Shown: positions 16,760-25,705 of the stretch, one piece after another
How the letters are laid out: each line of letters starts with the position of its first letter
Position numbering within the stretch: the first letter of the stretch is position 1
Assembly: GCA_020832545.1 (NCBI GenBank)
Contig: JAFIEK010000029.1
Coordinates: 1 to 51,382, forward strand
DNA: 51,382 nucleotides
Source: Pararhodobacter sp.
GTDB lineage: Bacteria; Pseudomonadota; Alphaproteobacteria; Rhodobacterales; Rhodobacteraceae
Direction of reading: 5' to 3'
Notes under the pieces: generated by a model
Seen by the model: the letters and a program-made list of their open reading frames with translations, nothing else
Told to the model about the DNA's origin: nothing
Databases searched by the model: none
Translations under genes and position numbers: made by a program

Positions 16760-16904
16760 ATATGCGGGAGGTGGATAGTTGTTGTCAACTGAAATATCAG
16801 GCTTGACAGCCAACCGCGAAACATGGCTTTCTGTTTATGCCCCGAGAAGACTGTAAAACTAGGGAAATTGATGGCCCGCACGGGCATTGGGCAGTTCGGT
16901 GACC

Positions 16905-17588
16905 ATGCAAAAATCTGACAATCCGCGTGATCTTGCCCGCGACAACGTATATCAGAAGCTCCGCTCTGAGGTGTTGTCATGCGAGTTGCGGCCGGGCCAG
17001 TTGTTGCAGGAGCGTGATCTGGTCGGGCGGCTCAACGTCAGCAAATCACCGATCCGCGACGCGCTGCTCAAGCTGGAAGAACAGGGGCTGATCGAGGTGC
17101 TGCCGCGCAAGGGATACCGCGTGCGCCGGATCGATATCAGCGATGTGCGCGACATGTACGGTCTGCGCCAGATCCTTGAACGCGAATGTATCGCCTTGAT
17201 GATCGACTCTGCCCCGGCTGCGGTGCTGGAAGGTCTGGAAGCGTTTCGACAAGGCCCGCCCAGCCCAGATCTGGCCACCTGGATTGACTACAACCGCGCT
17301 TTTCACACCTATATTGCCGTGCATTGCGGCAACGCTCGGCTGGCGCGTATCGCACAGGAGATGATCGAACAGTTCGATCGCTTCACCTATGTCAGCGTTA
17401 CCAGTTCGGATGACCTGTCGCTTGATCTTTTCGTGCGTGAGCATGGCGAGATCATCGACGCCATACGCGCCGGCAACAAGCGGCTGGCCACGGCACGCGC
17501 GCGCGATCACATTCAAAGCTCGCGCAAGCGCGTGCTGGACAGCCTTCAGAACGCTTCGATTGTCGATACCAAGCCCGAAATACGCTGA
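16905..17588 (+). CDS. GntR-family regulator, FCD subfamily
   Basis: A 227-residue regulator. The winged helix-turn-helix covers about residues 10-75 (DNVYQKLRSEVLSCELRPGQ and LQERDLVGRLNVSKSPIRDA), followed by the all-helical FCD ligand domain with metal-ligand positions in NRAFHTYIAVHCGN and REHGEIIDAIRAGN. A TTG at 16887 gives six more residues, but the ATG at 16905 fits the family better. It is divergent from the DapA-family gene and is the obvious candidate to regulate it in response to an organic acid. Confidence 0.85.
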   Translation: MQKSDNPRDLARDNVYQKLRSEVLSCELRPGQLLQERDLVGRLNVSKSPIRDALLKLEEQGLIEVLPRKGYRVRRIDISDVRDMYGLRQILERECIALMIDSAPAAVLEGLEAFRQGPPSPDLATWIDYNRAFHTYIAVHCGNARLARIAQEMIEQFDRFTYVSVTSSDDLSLDLFVREHGEIIDAIRAGNKRLATARARDHIQSSRKRVLDSLQNASIVDTKPEIR

Positions 17589-17624
17589 CCGTTGCCGCCG
17601 GGCCCGGAAAGGGGAGACTTGACC

Positions 17625-17735
17625 ATGAGTACAGATCCACATGCCCATTGGCCTGTGCGGGGTTATGCTGTGTGCAGGCCGTCAGGGTCAGGCCGAGGTC
17701 ATGGAGTGCTGCGCTGCGGGCAATGTTGCGTATGA
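17625..17735 (+). CDS. Short ORF, possible 5' end of a lost gene
   Basis: A 36-codon frame (MSTDPHAHWPVRGYAVCRPS and on) starts 36 bases after the GntR stop, preceded by AAAGGGGAGA at good spacing. The start region looks real, but the frame ends in a cysteine-rich tail and is followed by about 55 bases before the convergent hydroxylase gene. It may be the beginning of an operon gene removed by the rearrangement that placed the gentisate cluster here. I do not recognise a family. Confidence 0.25.
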   Translation: MSTDPHAHWPVRGYAVCRPSGSGRGHGVLRCGQCCV

Positions 17736-17789
17736 ATCTCCCGCCACCAATCCCTTAGGTTGGAAGGGGCTTGTGTCGCTTATGTGTGG

Positions 17790-18980
17790 TCATGAGCCGC
17801 CATTCAGCCCAGTCCCTGCATAGAGCCAAGACATGGTGTCAAACCATTGCTCTGGTGTCTTGGCGCTCATGATGGCATCGCGCAAAGCTGCGTGGGCACC
17901 GGCGGGATGATAGATATGCGTCCCTACCTCGCGCGAATGCAACTGCACCCGCGCAGTGCGCAGCCGGCGTCGTTCGCTGTAGCCGTTAAGCGCACGCGCG
18001 ATGTCCCCGCCAGACGCTTCCACCTCGGCTGACAGGCAGACCGCGTCTTCCATCGCCATGCACGCACCTTGTGCAAGGTACTGCATCATCGGATGCGCCG
18101 CGTCGCCCAGCAGGGCCACCCGGCCATCAACCCAGTTCATCACCGGGTCGCGATCGCACAGCACCCAGCGTTTCCAGTCGCGGCCCCGCTCAATGATTTC
18201 GCGCGCGACCGGGGCGACATGTTCAAAACCCTTGCGCACTTCGTTATGGGTGACGGATTCACCGGCCACCGGTTCGGGCGCGTTGTTGTGGTAGGTGACC
18301 ACCAGATTGAACATCTTCCAGCCCTTGAGCGGATAATGCACAATGTGGCACTTCGGCCCCGCCCAGAGCGTTGCCGCGTTCCAGCGCAGATCCTCAGGCA
18401 TGTCCTCAGTGGGGATCACCGAGCGGTAGGTTGTATGCCCCGACACCCGGGGCGGGCCGTCGCCGACGACTGTCTTGCGAATATTCGACCACAGCCCGTC
18501 CGCCCCGATCAGCGCTGCCCCGGTGACTTGCGTGCCATCGGCCATCATGGCCGTCACCGACGCGCCGTCCTGTTCATAACCCAGAACTTCGGCGGAGGTG
18601 CGTAGCTCGATCAGATCATGGTCTTCGCAGGCGCGCAGAAAAACGCCATGCAGATCGCCGCGATGGACCACGGCATAAGGGTTGCCGAACCGCGTCCGGA
18701 ACGCCTCCGTGGTGGGGATGGTACAGATCTGTTGCCCGCTCAACGCATCCATAAGGCGCAACCCGTCGACATAGACGGCCAGTTCGCGCGCCCGGTCGCC
18801 CACGCCCAGATAGTCAAAAGCATGAAAGGCGTTCGGTCCCAGCTGGATTCCGGCCCCGATCTCGCCCAGTCGCGACGACTTTTCCAGCACCGTGCTGGCG
18901 ATGCCTTTTCTGGCAAGGCCGACCGCAGTCGCCAGGCCGCCAATGCCGCCGCCAGCAATCAGGATGCGCGGGTGTTCCAT
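17790..18980 (-). CDS. 3-hydroxybenzoate 6-hydroxylase-like FAD monooxygenase
   Basis: A 396-residue class A flavin monooxygenase. It has the dinucleotide-binding motif ILIAGGGIGGLATAVGLARK at about residues 6-25, the DG motif (ALIGADGLWSNIRKTV) and the FAD-ribityl motif VALLGDAAHPMMQYLAQGAC. The C-terminal WFDTMSWLYAGTG resembles 3-hydroxybenzoate 6-hydroxylases and salicylate hydroxylases. Product gentisate would feed the next three genes. The start at 18980 follows a GAGGAAAG site, and the longer frame to 19262 is rejected. It is the last gene of the gentisate operon, 59 bases after the isomerase. Assignment to 3-hydroxybenzoate rather than salicylate 5-position chemistry rests on context. 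Confidence 0.8.
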   Translation of the reverse strand: MEHPRILIAGGGIGGLATAVGLARKGIASTVLEKSSRLGEIGAGIQLGPNAFHAFDYLGVGDRARELAVYVDGLRLMDALSGQQICTIPTTEAFRTRFGNPYAVVHRGDLHGVFLRACEDHDLIELRTSAEVLGYEQDGASVTAMMADGTQVTGAALIGADGLWSNIRKTVVGDGPPRVSGHTTYRSVIPTEDMPEDLRWNAATLWAGPKCHIVHYPLKGWKMFNLVVTYHNNAPEPVAGESVTHNEVRKGFEHVAPVAREIIERGRDWKRWVLCDRDPVMNWVDGRVALLGDAAHPMMQYLAQGACMAMEDAVCLSAEVEASGGDIARALNGYSERRRLRTARVQLHSREVGTHIYHPAGAHAALRDAIMSAKTPEQWFDTMSWLYAGTGLNGGS

Positions 18981-19039
18981 CTCTCTTTCCTCCCCCTCAT
19001 GGCCGACGGCACCGCTTATCGGGCGGGTCGGCGCAAAGC

Positions 19040-19690
19040 TCAGTTCTCGGTGTCCGGCTGGTTGTCGGGGCGCGCATTTTGAAAGGCGGCCAGACCCTCG
19101 CAGGCGTCGAACACTGCCTGCACTCGGGGCATTGCTGCCATATCCACCCCAAAGCGCCGGGCCGAATAGACCTGTGGAACGATGCAGATATCGGCCAGCC
19201 CCGGGTGCGCGCCAAAGGCAAAATCGCCGTCCCGTGCGGTATCGCGCAACAGGGCTTCGCACGCGGTTAGCCCGTCACTTATCCAGCGCTGACACCAGCG
19301 GTCCAGCGCAGATTGATCCTGACCCAGTTCCTCGCGCAGATACTGCAACACCCGCAGGTTCTGAAGCGGATGAATATCGCAGGCGATGGTCTGAGCGAGT
19401 GCACGCACCTTTGCACGGGCAAATGGATCTGAGGGCAGCAGCGGCGGCTCAGGCTGAAGTTCATCCAACCATTCGATGATCGCAAGCGACTGTGTCAGAA
19501 CCCCTTCATCCGTCTCAAGCGTCGGCACCAGCCCCTGCGGGTTGAGGGCGCGGAATACTGGTGTCTTCTGTTCACCGCCACCTCGGCGCAGATGCACTGA
19601 GGTAAAATCAGGGGACAGGCCCTTGAGATTGAAGGCGATCCGGCATCGGTGTGCCGAGGAGCTGCGGAAATAGCCATGAAACCGCATCAT
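19040..19690 (-). CDS. Maleylpyruvate isomerase (zeta-class GST fold)
   Basis: A 216-residue glutathione S-transferase-fold protein of the zeta class. It has the N-terminal motif [18 protein letters not shown], the GSH-binding [20 protein letters not shown] and [10 protein letters not shown], and the helical half with [16 protein letters not shown] and [12 protein letters not shown]. It would convert maleylpyruvate, the gentisate ring-cleavage product, to fumarylpyruvate. The gene overlaps the hydrolase gene upstream (start at 19690 or 19687, MM). The ring-cleavage context argues for maleylpyruvate rather than maleylacetoacetate as substrate. Confidence 0.85.
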   Translation of the reverse strand: MMRFHGYFRSSSAHRCRIAFNLKGLSPDFTSVHLRRGGGEQKTPVFRALNPQGLVPTLETDEGVLTQSLAIIEWLDELQPEPPLLPSDPFARAKVRALAQTIACDIHPLQNLRVLQYLREELGQDQSALDRWCQRWISDGLTACEALLRDTARDGDFAFGAHPGLADICIVPQVYSARRFGVDMAAMPRVQAVFDACEGLAAFQNARPDNQPDTEN

Positions 19691-20382
19691 TCTGCCGCGC
19701 CGATCGTGATGCTGATCGGCGTCAGCCCGTCAATCCGGCCATCTATACGATCACCCGGGACAACGGCGCCGACACCGGCAGGCGTGCCGGTATAGATCAG
19801 ATCGCCCGGCTGAAGGTGATAGAACCCGGACAAATGGGCGATGATTTCCGGAACCGAATGGATCAGATCGGCGAGTGTCGCCTCTTGCCGCACCTCGCCG
19901 TTGACTGTCAGCACGATGGACTGGGGCCCTAGGGGGGGCATGTCGGTCGCAGGCGTCAGCGGGCCGATGACGGCGGACTGCTCGACATCCTTGCCAAGAT
20001 CCCAGGGCCGTTGTTTGGCGCGCGCGGCAAGTTGCAGATCACGCCGCGTCATGTCCAGACCGCAGGCATAGCCCCAGACTGCGTCCATGGCCCGCTCAAC
20101 CGTCACGCGGAACGCGGGGGCGCCGATGGCCACAACAAGCTCCATTTCATAGTGGAAATTCTCGGTGCCGGGGGGATACGGAATCTGGCCGCCTGCCACG
20201 ACGAGGGTCGAAGGCGCTTTGGTAAAATAGAACGGCGCCTCGCGGTCGACTTCGGTGCCCATCTCTGCGGCATGGGCGGCATAGTTGCGACCCACGCAAA
20301 AAATGCGGTGCACGGGATAGGTCGCATCCTTGTCTGCCACAGGAACGACCGGTGCGGGAGGTAGAGTGAAAAGGGATGTCAT
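19687..20382 (-). CDS. Fumarylpyruvate hydrolase (FAH family)
   Basis: A 231-residue fumarylacetoacetate-hydrolase-fold protein of the short class. It shows [15 protein letters not shown], the metal-binding glutamates in [13 protein letters not shown] and the aspartate in [11 protein letters not shown], and the C-terminal [20 protein letters not shown]. It hydrolyses fumarylpyruvate to fumarate and pyruvate, finishing the gentisate pathway. It overlaps the dioxygenase gene by ATGA (20379-20382) and the isomerase gene by four bases, so the operon is translationally coupled. Confidence 0.88.
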   Translation of the reverse strand: MTSLFTLPPAPVVPVADKDATYPVHRIFCVGRNYAAHAAEMGTEVDREAPFYFTKAPSTLVVAGGQIPYPPGTENFHYEMELVVAIGAPAFRVTVERAMDAVWGYACGLDMTRRDLQLAARAKQRPWDLGKDVEQSAVIGPLTPATDMPPLGPQSIVLTVNGEVRQEATLADLIHSVPEIIAHLSGFYHLQPGDLIYTGTPAGVGAVVPGDRIDGRIDGLTPISITIGAAE

Positions 20383-21416
20383 CTGGCGCGCTCCTCGTAA
20401 TAGCCCAGCTTGGTTTGTAACGGACGATCATGCACGCGCACCAGAAACGACTCTTCGGTTGCCTCGTGATCCACCTCGGCAAAGACCGGGCAAGAGAAAG
20501 TATCCTTGGCCGACCAGTCGATGACCGTGCCGTTGATCGTGGTCCGGCCTCTGCCCTTGACCACATGAAACACCGCCGAGGTCGAGCGACGGGGCGGGCT
20601 TTCGGGTGTGCCAGGCGCCAGCATCATCGCGGTGAAACCCATCGTCGGCAGGACGTCAGTGCCGGTTTCGGGGTTTACAAAGTCCACTTCGGCCGTGCCA
20701 CCGTCACCAAAGCGGGCTAGCTCGCGCAGCGCGGCTTCGGTGTTTTTCCACGGATACCGCATAAGGGGATACCTGCGGACCGTCGCCTCCAGCTTGCGGG
20801 TCGGTACGATCCCGGCAGCGCGGTATTCAACCTGACTTGCATCAGGGCGATTGCGCTGTGCCTGCAAAGGGGCCTCTTCGGCGTAGGACCCTTCAAGATA
20901 GACGAACAGCGGCAGGTCCAGCGCGTCCAGCCAGATCACCGGCTTGTCGCCTTCGTGTCCGTGGTCATGCCAGTCACCCCCGGGGGTCAGCACCAGATCA
21001 CCGTTCTCCATCGGCAACTTTTCACCGTCGACAACGGTAAAGCCACCCTCGCCTTCGACAATGATGCGTGCGGCTGACGGGGTGTGGCGATGGGCCGGGG
21101 CCGTTTCACCCGGAAGCAGAAGCTGCATGCCGACATAGATCGACGATGTCGCCTGCATAGCACCCACCCCGCGCCCGGGGTCAGACAGGACGAGAACACG
21201 GCGCTCTGCTTTTTCCACGGGTGTCAGCTCGCCGGCGCGAAGTAGAAGCGTGCGCAGGCTGGCGAACGGCCAGTGCCCCGGGCTGGTGACAGGGTTGGGC
21301 TGGCCATGAGGCAAGACATTGCGCATCATCGGCCACAGCGGCGCGACACCCGCCGCGCTCATTGCGTCGCGGTAATCCTGCGGAAGCTCCTCAAGCGTGC
21401 CTAGAATATCGGACAT
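20379..21416 (-). CDS. Gentisate 1,2-dioxygenase
   Basis: A 345-residue bicupin Fe(II) dioxygenase, the usual length of gentisate dioxygenases. The N-terminal cupin carries the iron ligands H109 and H111 ([14 protein letters not shown]) and H150 ([11 protein letters not shown]). The [20 protein letters not shown] and [11 protein letters not shown] opening and the C-terminal [20 protein letters not shown] are typical. It opens gentisate to maleylpyruvate. The start at 21416 has a perfect GGAGGGT ribosome site. First gene of the operon, divergent from the MarR gene; a probable operator lies at 21450-21469. Confidence 0.92.
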   Translation of the reverse strand: MSDILGTLEELPQDYRDAMSAAGVAPLWPMMRNVLPHGQPNPVTSPGHWPFASLRTLLLRAGELTPVEKAERRVLVLSDPGRGVGAMQATSSIYVGMQLLLPGETAPAHRHTPSAARIIVEGEGGFTVVDGEKLPMENGDLVLTPGGDWHDHGHEGDKPVIWLDALDLPLFVYLEGSYAEEAPLQAQRNRPDASQVEYRAAGIVPTRKLEATVRRYPLMRYPWKNTEAALRELARFGDGGTAEVDFVNPETGTDVLPTMGFTAMMLAPGTPESPPRRSTSAVFHVVKGRGRTTINGTVIDWSAKDTFSCPVFAEVDHEATEESFLVRVHDRPLQTKLGYYEERAR

Positions 21417-21449
21417 CGTACCCTCCCTGATCCGTTCGATTGCCTTAAT

Positions 21450-21469
21450 GGGTAGCATACTTATCATTT
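21450..21469. promoter_or_regulatory. Candidate MarR operator in the gentisate promoter
   Basis: TGGGTAGCATACTTATCA lies 33-50 bases upstream of the gentisate dioxygenase start. Its core GTAGCATACT also occurs, on the other strand, in the perfect inverted repeat before the TRAP operon (24993-25010). This copy is only partly symmetrical. Control by the adjacent MarR protein is inferred from position and the shared core. Confidence 0.5.
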
Positions 21470-21585
21470 GTCTGCCGGTCAATTCCGGGCGTAAACTGGA
21501 GAAGTAGGGCTTGGGTCCTCTGATCACTTGTCGTACAGGGGAGGACCATCGGTCGCGGCACCGCATCTGAGGGCAAGGACAGTCT

Positions 21586-22053
21586 ATGTTGCCGATACAT
21601 CAATTTCCGGGGTTTCTGATCCGGCGGTTACATCAGATTTCAACTTCGGTCTTTGCCGAACGGATGAGCCGCGAAGGCCAGGATCTGACCCCGGTTCAAT
21701 ATGCCGCGCTGACCGCGATTGGGTCAAACCCCGGTTTGGATCAGGCCACACTGGCGGGAATGATCGCCTATGACCGGGTCACGATCGGAGGCGTAGTGGA
21801 CCGTCTTGTGTCAAAGGGCCTTGTTGAACGCGAAACCAGCGCCCGTGACCGACGCGCCCGCGTCCTTCATCTGAGTGCCGCTGGCACCAGCCTTCTGACA
21901 CGCCTCGACGGTATTGCCCGGGCAGCGCAGGACGACATTCTGAGCGGGCTGGACCCTGCCGAGCAGGCGCAGTTCATCAAGCTGATGATCAAGGTCACCG
22001 ATGCCGGGAACAGCCGCAGCCGCGCCCCGTTGCAGTTGAAAGACACCGCCTGA
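21586..22053 (+). CDS. MarR-family regulator of the aromatic clusters
   Basis: A 155-residue MarR winged-helix protein. The LTPVQYAALTAIGSNPGLDQ and TLAGMIAYDRVTIGGVVDRL recognition region and the wing VERETSARDRRARVLHLSAA are standard. It is divergent from the gentisate operon. MarR proteins in this position usually repress until an aromatic acid binds. A related operator before the TRAP operon suggests it also controls transport. Start at 21586; no competing start. Confidence 0.88.
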   Translation: MLPIHQFPGFLIRRLHQISTSVFAERMSREGQDLTPVQYAALTAIGSNPGLDQATLAGMIAYDRVTIGGVVDRLVSKGLVERETSARDRRARVLHLSAAGTSLLTRLDGIARAAQDDILSGLDPAEQAQFIKLMIKVTDAGNSRSRAPLQLKDTA

Positions 22054-22107
22054 TCCGCGCAGAATGCCGGGTTTCGCACAGGCTGACCCATCGGGGACGG
22101 GGCGCAG

Positions 22108-23373
22108 CTATCGCAAGGCTGTCGTGAGCCAGGGCACGAAGATGACTGCAAGGATCACGATCATCGTCAGCACGATGAACGGCACAATCTCGCGGATCAA
22201 TTCACCCAGCTTCACATTGCCGACTGCCGCCGCCACATATAACCCCGCGCCGACCGGGGGCGTCAACAAACCCAGCGTGAGGGTGATCGACGCCACGATC
22301 CCGAACTGGATCGGGTCCACGCCATATGTGCCCACAGCGATCGGCAGAAGGATCGGAACGAGGATGATCAGGGCGGCGATACCATCCAGCAAGGCACCGA
22401 CCAGTATAAGCAGGACAAAGACCAGCAACATGAAAATGGTGGGGTCGGTCGTCATTCCCTGGATCAGGCGGGCGATGTTCTGGGGCACCATGTTGAAGGT
22501 CAGCACCCAGCCAAACACCTTGGCCGCCGCGATCAGGAACAGCACCAGCGCGGTGTTGTTGGCGCAGCGCGAAAGGATTTTTGGCACTTCAGCCAGTTTG
22601 ATCTCGCGGTAGCAAAGGCTGATAATGATCGCGATGCCGATAGCAACGGCCGCAGATTCGGTGGGCGTGAAGATCCCCCAGGCGATGCCGCCAACAATGA
22701 CCGCCGGTATGGTCAGAATGGCAAGTGCGTCACGCGTGGCCGCAAGCCGCGAGGGTCGCGCCAGCGCCGAGACGGCTTCGCCCGCAGCCTTCGCCCGCTG
22801 GGGCGAACGATAGGCAATCCAGGCGCAGATCAGCACGAACAGCAATAACCCCGGAAGGATGCCGCCCAGAAACATCCGGGCAATCGAAACCTGCGCGACC
22901 ACCCCGTAAATGATGAAGATCATCGAGGGCGGAATGACCGGGCCGAGCAGACCTGCCGAGGCGGTCAGGGCCGCCGAAAAGCTACGGCTGTAGCCGTCAG
23001 CCTCCATCGACGGAACCATGACCCGGCTCATCACCGCGATCTGCGCCGTTGCCGAACCCATGATTGACGCCAGCATCAGATTGGCGGTCAGGCAGACATA
23101 GGCCAGCGCATTGGGCAGACGGCTGAGCCAGCTTTGCGCCGCCGAAATCAGGCGCCGTGTCAGCCCGCCAGCGTTCAGTATCTCACCCAGCAGGATGAAC
23201 AACGGGATGGCCAGTAGGTCGAAGATCTCAAGCGACGAGAACATCACCTGCGGCAAAGAATTCAGCAACCGCCAGTTGCCCTCGGCAAACATGAAGACGA
23301 AGGTCGAGCCGATCAGGACAAAGCCGATAGGCAACCCGATGGCCAATAGAATGATGAAGGCAATCGAAGTCAT
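22108..23373 (-). CDS. TRAP transporter large permease (DctM type)
   Basis: A 421-residue, strongly hydrophobic protein with 11-12 membrane segments. Family blocks include FDLLAIPLFILLGEILNAGG, SAGLLGPVIPPSMIFIIYGV and TPTESAAVAIGIAIIISLCY. It forms the ion-coupled channel of a tripartite periplasmic importer. The start at 23373 (MTSIAFIILLAIGLPIGFVL) overlaps the DctQ stop by ATGA; the longer frame to 23478 is rejected. It converges on the MarR gene. The substrate is probably an aromatic or aryl acid given the neighbours. Confidence 0.92.
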   Translation of the reverse strand: MTSIAFIILLAIGLPIGFVLIGSTFVFMFAEGNWRLLNSLPQVMFSSLEIFDLLAIPLFILLGEILNAGGLTRRLISAAQSWLSRLPNALAYVCLTANLMLASIMGSATAQIAVMSRVMVPSMEADGYSRSFSAALTASAGLLGPVIPPSMIFIIYGVVAQVSIARMFLGGILPGLLLFVLICAWIAYRSPQRAKAAGEAVSALARPSRLAATRDALAILTIPAVIVGGIAWGIFTPTESAAVAIGIAIIISLCYREIKLAEVPKILSRCANNTALVLFLIAAAKVFGWVLTFNMVPQNIARLIQGMTTDPTIFMLLVFVLLILVGALLDGIAALIILVPILLPIAVGTYGVDPIQFGIVASITLTLGLLTPPVGAGLYVAAAVGNVKLGELIREIVPFIVLTMIVILAVIFVPWLTTALR

Positions 23374-23918
23374 GCTGCGATCCGTTCGTCGCCATTGGCG
23401 ATCAGGTGCAAGACATTGGCCACTGCGTGAAACAGCGACAGCGTACAGAAAATCGGGATGATCAGAAGGAAGGGCCATTTCGGCAAGCCCAGCGTCAGCG
23501 CGCGTTCAAAAGCAATGGCGGGATGATTGAACCACATCCAAGAGGCATAAGTCATCGCGGCCAGCATCAGCGCCACCAGCGTTTCCGAGGTGACCGCAAG
23601 GACAAGCCGACCCCGGGGGCCGAACACATCGACCAGAAACGTCAACCGGATCGTTTCCAGCCGGGCTATGGTGACCGCAATGGCCAGAAAGGCGGTCCAG
23701 ATCAAAATGTAAACCGACAGTTCCTCGGCGAAATACAATGGGCGGTTGATCGTATAGCGGCGGATGACGTTGAACAGGATCAGGGCCGTGAACACAGCAA
23801 TCAGCGCCTGCGCCAGAAACATCTCAACCCTCGCGACAAGTAGGCTAACCTGCCTGAGCGCTGTTGCGCCACGTCTGAATGTTGTGCCAAGCATTTCCAT
23901 CCACCCCTGCGGTACCAT
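23370..23918 (-). CDS. TRAP transporter small permease (DctQ type)
   Basis: A 182-residue membrane protein with four hydrophobic segments. The YFAEELSVYILIWTAFLAIA block is the DctQ signature, and LGLPKWPFLLIIPIFCTLSL lies near the end. It bridges the binding protein and the large permease. A second ATG at about 23900 (MEMLGTTF) is an equally possible start. The gene is 67 bases after dctP and overlaps dctM. Confidence 0.9.
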   Translation of the reverse strand: MVPQGWMEMLGTTFRRGATALRQVSLLVARVEMFLAQALIAVFTALILFNVIRRYTINRPLYFAEELSVYILIWTAFLAIAVTIARLETIRLTFLVDVFGPRGRLVLAVTSETLVALMLAAMTYASWMWFNHPAIAFERALTLGLPKWPFLLIIPIFCTLSLFHAVANVLHLIANGDERIAA

Positions 23919-23985
23919 CCGGCAAGCACCAAAGCGCCTGCCGGACGTCGCCAGTTATCGTCAGCTGATCAGCGGGCGCGTGATG

Positions 23986-24972
23986 TCATTCGTCGCGCAC
24001 GGCCTGCTGAAAACGTGCCACCAGATCGATCTCACCGAATGCAGCCTGAAATGCGTCGTTCGCCTCTGAAAAGAGGGATTCGGCATCGTCAAGTTCGACA
24101 ACAGTGATCGCGCTGCGCAGGTTCTCCAGATGCCGCGCGTCAGCAGCGATCTGTTCCTGATCTGCCCATGCCAGCGTTTCCTGCATGACGCTCAGGAAAG
24201 TTTCCTGATGTTCTTCAGACAGACGGGCAAAGGCTTCGTCCGTCATCATTGCGATCATCGGCCAGGCCATGTGGGTGGTCAGGGTAAGACCCTGCGCCAC
24301 TTCCTGCATATCGAGGCCCACCATCGCGTCAAAGTCGATGTCGATCCCATTCAGCAAACCTGACTGCAACGAGGGATAGACCTCGGTCAGACCCATCGGG
24401 GTCGGAACGGCGCCCATTGTCTCATACCAGACCTGCATCGGTGCAAACGGATAGATCCGCACACGCTGATTGGCCAGATCCGAAGGGCTTTCCACTGGAT
24501 CGCCAGCCATCAGGATGTGTCGCATGCCGGCAAAGCTGTACCCCTGTCCGCGGATCCCCAGCTGCGAAAGGTTTGCCAGCATCTCCTGCGCGGGCTCATT
24601 CTGCGTAGCCGCGATCGCCTCTTCTACGTTGTCAAACAGGAACGGGGTGAACCATGCCGAAAACTCCGGCAGGCGCACGCTGACGATTGCGCCGGTCAGC
24701 CAGGCCATGTCCACCAGACCAGTCTGCATCTGCTGCATCATATCGCCTTCTGAGCCAAGCTGCCCACCCGGAAACACCGATACGGTGACCTCGCCTGCCG
24801 TTTCCTCGGCGATACGCTCGGAAAAGCGATTGGCCGCGCGGGTCCAGACGTGCGGCGGCGGCGTGATCAGGCCAAGCCGGAACTCCTGCGCCGCGGCAGG
24901 TGCCGCTGAAACCCCAAGTCCAAACGAAAGGACTGCGGGAACAATCAGTGTCAGGGAACGAAGTGAATACAT
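23986..24972 (-). CDS. TRAP transporter periplasmic binding protein (DctP type)
   Basis: A 328-residue secreted binding protein. Signal peptide at 1-29 (MYSLRSLTLIVPAVLSFGLG, cleavage after APAAAQ). The mature protein carries FSERIAEETAGEVTVSVFPG and GQLGSEGDMMQQMQTGLVDM, and the conserved arginine region NQRVRIYPFAPMQVW. It captures an organic acid for DctQM. The start at 24972 has a GAGGAGGAGAG site; the longer frame to 25065 crosses the operator and is rejected. First gene of the TRAP operon. Confidence 0.92.
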   Translation of the reverse strand: MYSLRSLTLIVPAVLSFGLGVSAAPAAAQEFRLGLITPPPHVWTRAANRFSERIAEETAGEVTVSVFPGGQLGSEGDMMQQMQTGLVDMAWLTGAIVSVRLPEFSAWFTPFLFDNVEEAIAATQNEPAQEMLANLSQLGIRGQGYSFAGMRHILMAGDPVESPSDLANQRVRIYPFAPMQVWYETMGAVPTPMGLTEVYPSLQSGLLNGIDIDFDAMVGLDMQEVAQGLTLTTHMAWPMIAMMTDEAFARLSEEHQETFLSVMQETLAWADQEQIAADARHLENLRSAITVVELDDAESLFSEANDAFQAAFGEIDLVARFQQAVRDE

Positions 24973-24992
24973 GTGTCTCTCCTCCTCGAGAT

Positions 24993-25010
24993 TAAGTAGT
25001 ATGCTACTTA
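24993..25010. promoter_or_regulatory. Palindromic operator before the TRAP operon
   Basis: TAAGTAG (24993-24999), four bases, then CTACTTA (25004-25010): a perfect 7-bp inverted repeat 21-38 bases upstream of the binding-protein start. On the minus strand it contains GTAGCATACT, the core also seen at the gentisate promoter. It overlaps the stop codon of the flavin reductase gene (25004-25006). Size and symmetry fit a MarR dimer. Confidence 0.6.
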
Positions 25011-25702
25011 TATGTTTGCGGCCTGTCAACGATGTCCGCCCGGGCTTCGGTTTTGTGGTTCTCATGGTTGGTCGGGTTTTGCAGCCAGTCAGCGTAGCTG
25101 GGGCGGGGCAGGCGGAAGAGATCGCTGCTGCGCGCGTACCATCCGCTGCCGTGCATGCGCCCGATCAGGCCCAAAGCGGGCGTATCGACATGACCGCGCG
25201 CTGCGTCCAGCACATGCGTGTCAGCGATGTGAATGCACACAACCTGACCGATCACGATCATCTGCTGCGGCCCGGTCATTAGGCAGTGCAGCGCCCGGCA
25301 TTCGAACGACACCGGTGATGCAGCGATGCGGGGCGGGCCGACCAGATCGGACGGTGTCGCCTCAAGCCCGGCGCACTCCAGCTCGCTCACCCCCGCAGGG
25401 GCGTCCATTGATGTGACGTTCATCTGCGCCGCCAGTGCCTCGGGCACCAGATTGACGACGAATTCGTCGGTGGCCACGATATTCGCTGCCGTATCCTTCA
25501 GCCCACGCGCAGGGTCGCGCAACAGCCCGATGGCAACCGTGGGCGGGGTGTGGCCCATGACGTTGAAAAAACTGTAGGGTGCCGCGTTGACCGTCCCGTT
25601 GGCAGAAACTGTCGTGATCCACGCAATCGGGCGCGGCGTCACCGTCGCGGTCAGAAGCTTGTAGCCGACCTGAGGGTCCAGTTGGTCCAGATCAAAGCGC
25701 AT
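25004..25702 (-). CDS. Flavin reductase-like FMN-binding protein
   Basis: A 232-residue protein of the DIM6/NTAB (flavin reductase domain) family with split-barrel motifs TVTPRPIAWITTVSANGTVN and NAAPYSFFNVMGHTPPTVAI, and DTAANIVATDEFVVNLVPE. Members either reduce FMN for a partner monooxygenase or act as FMN oxidoreductases; the HxRxL-like C-terminus of some hydrolase members is not obvious here. It is three bases after the nitrilase gene, so it belongs to the same operon. No flavin-dependent monooxygenase partner of the two-component type is encoded nearby. Confidence 0.85.
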   Translation of the reverse strand: MRFDLDQLDPQVGYKLLTATVTPRPIAWITTVSANGTVNAAPYSFFNVMGHTPPTVAIGLLRDPARGLKDTAANIVATDEFVVNLVPEALAAQMNVTSMDAPAGVSELECAGLEATPSDLVGPPRIAASPVSFECRALHCLMTGPQQMIVIGQVVCIHIADTHVLDAARGHVDTPALGLIGRMHGSGWYARSSDLFRLPRPSYADWLQNPTNHENHKTEARADIVDRPQTYK

Positions 25703-25705
25703 CCG

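Noticed and set aside
17790-18980. Salicylate 1-hydroxylase as the product of the flavin monooxygenase gene
   Set aside because: No catechol pathway gene is nearby, while gentisate dioxygenase, isomerase and hydrolase are in the same operon, so 3-hydroxybenzoate 6-hydroxylation fits better.
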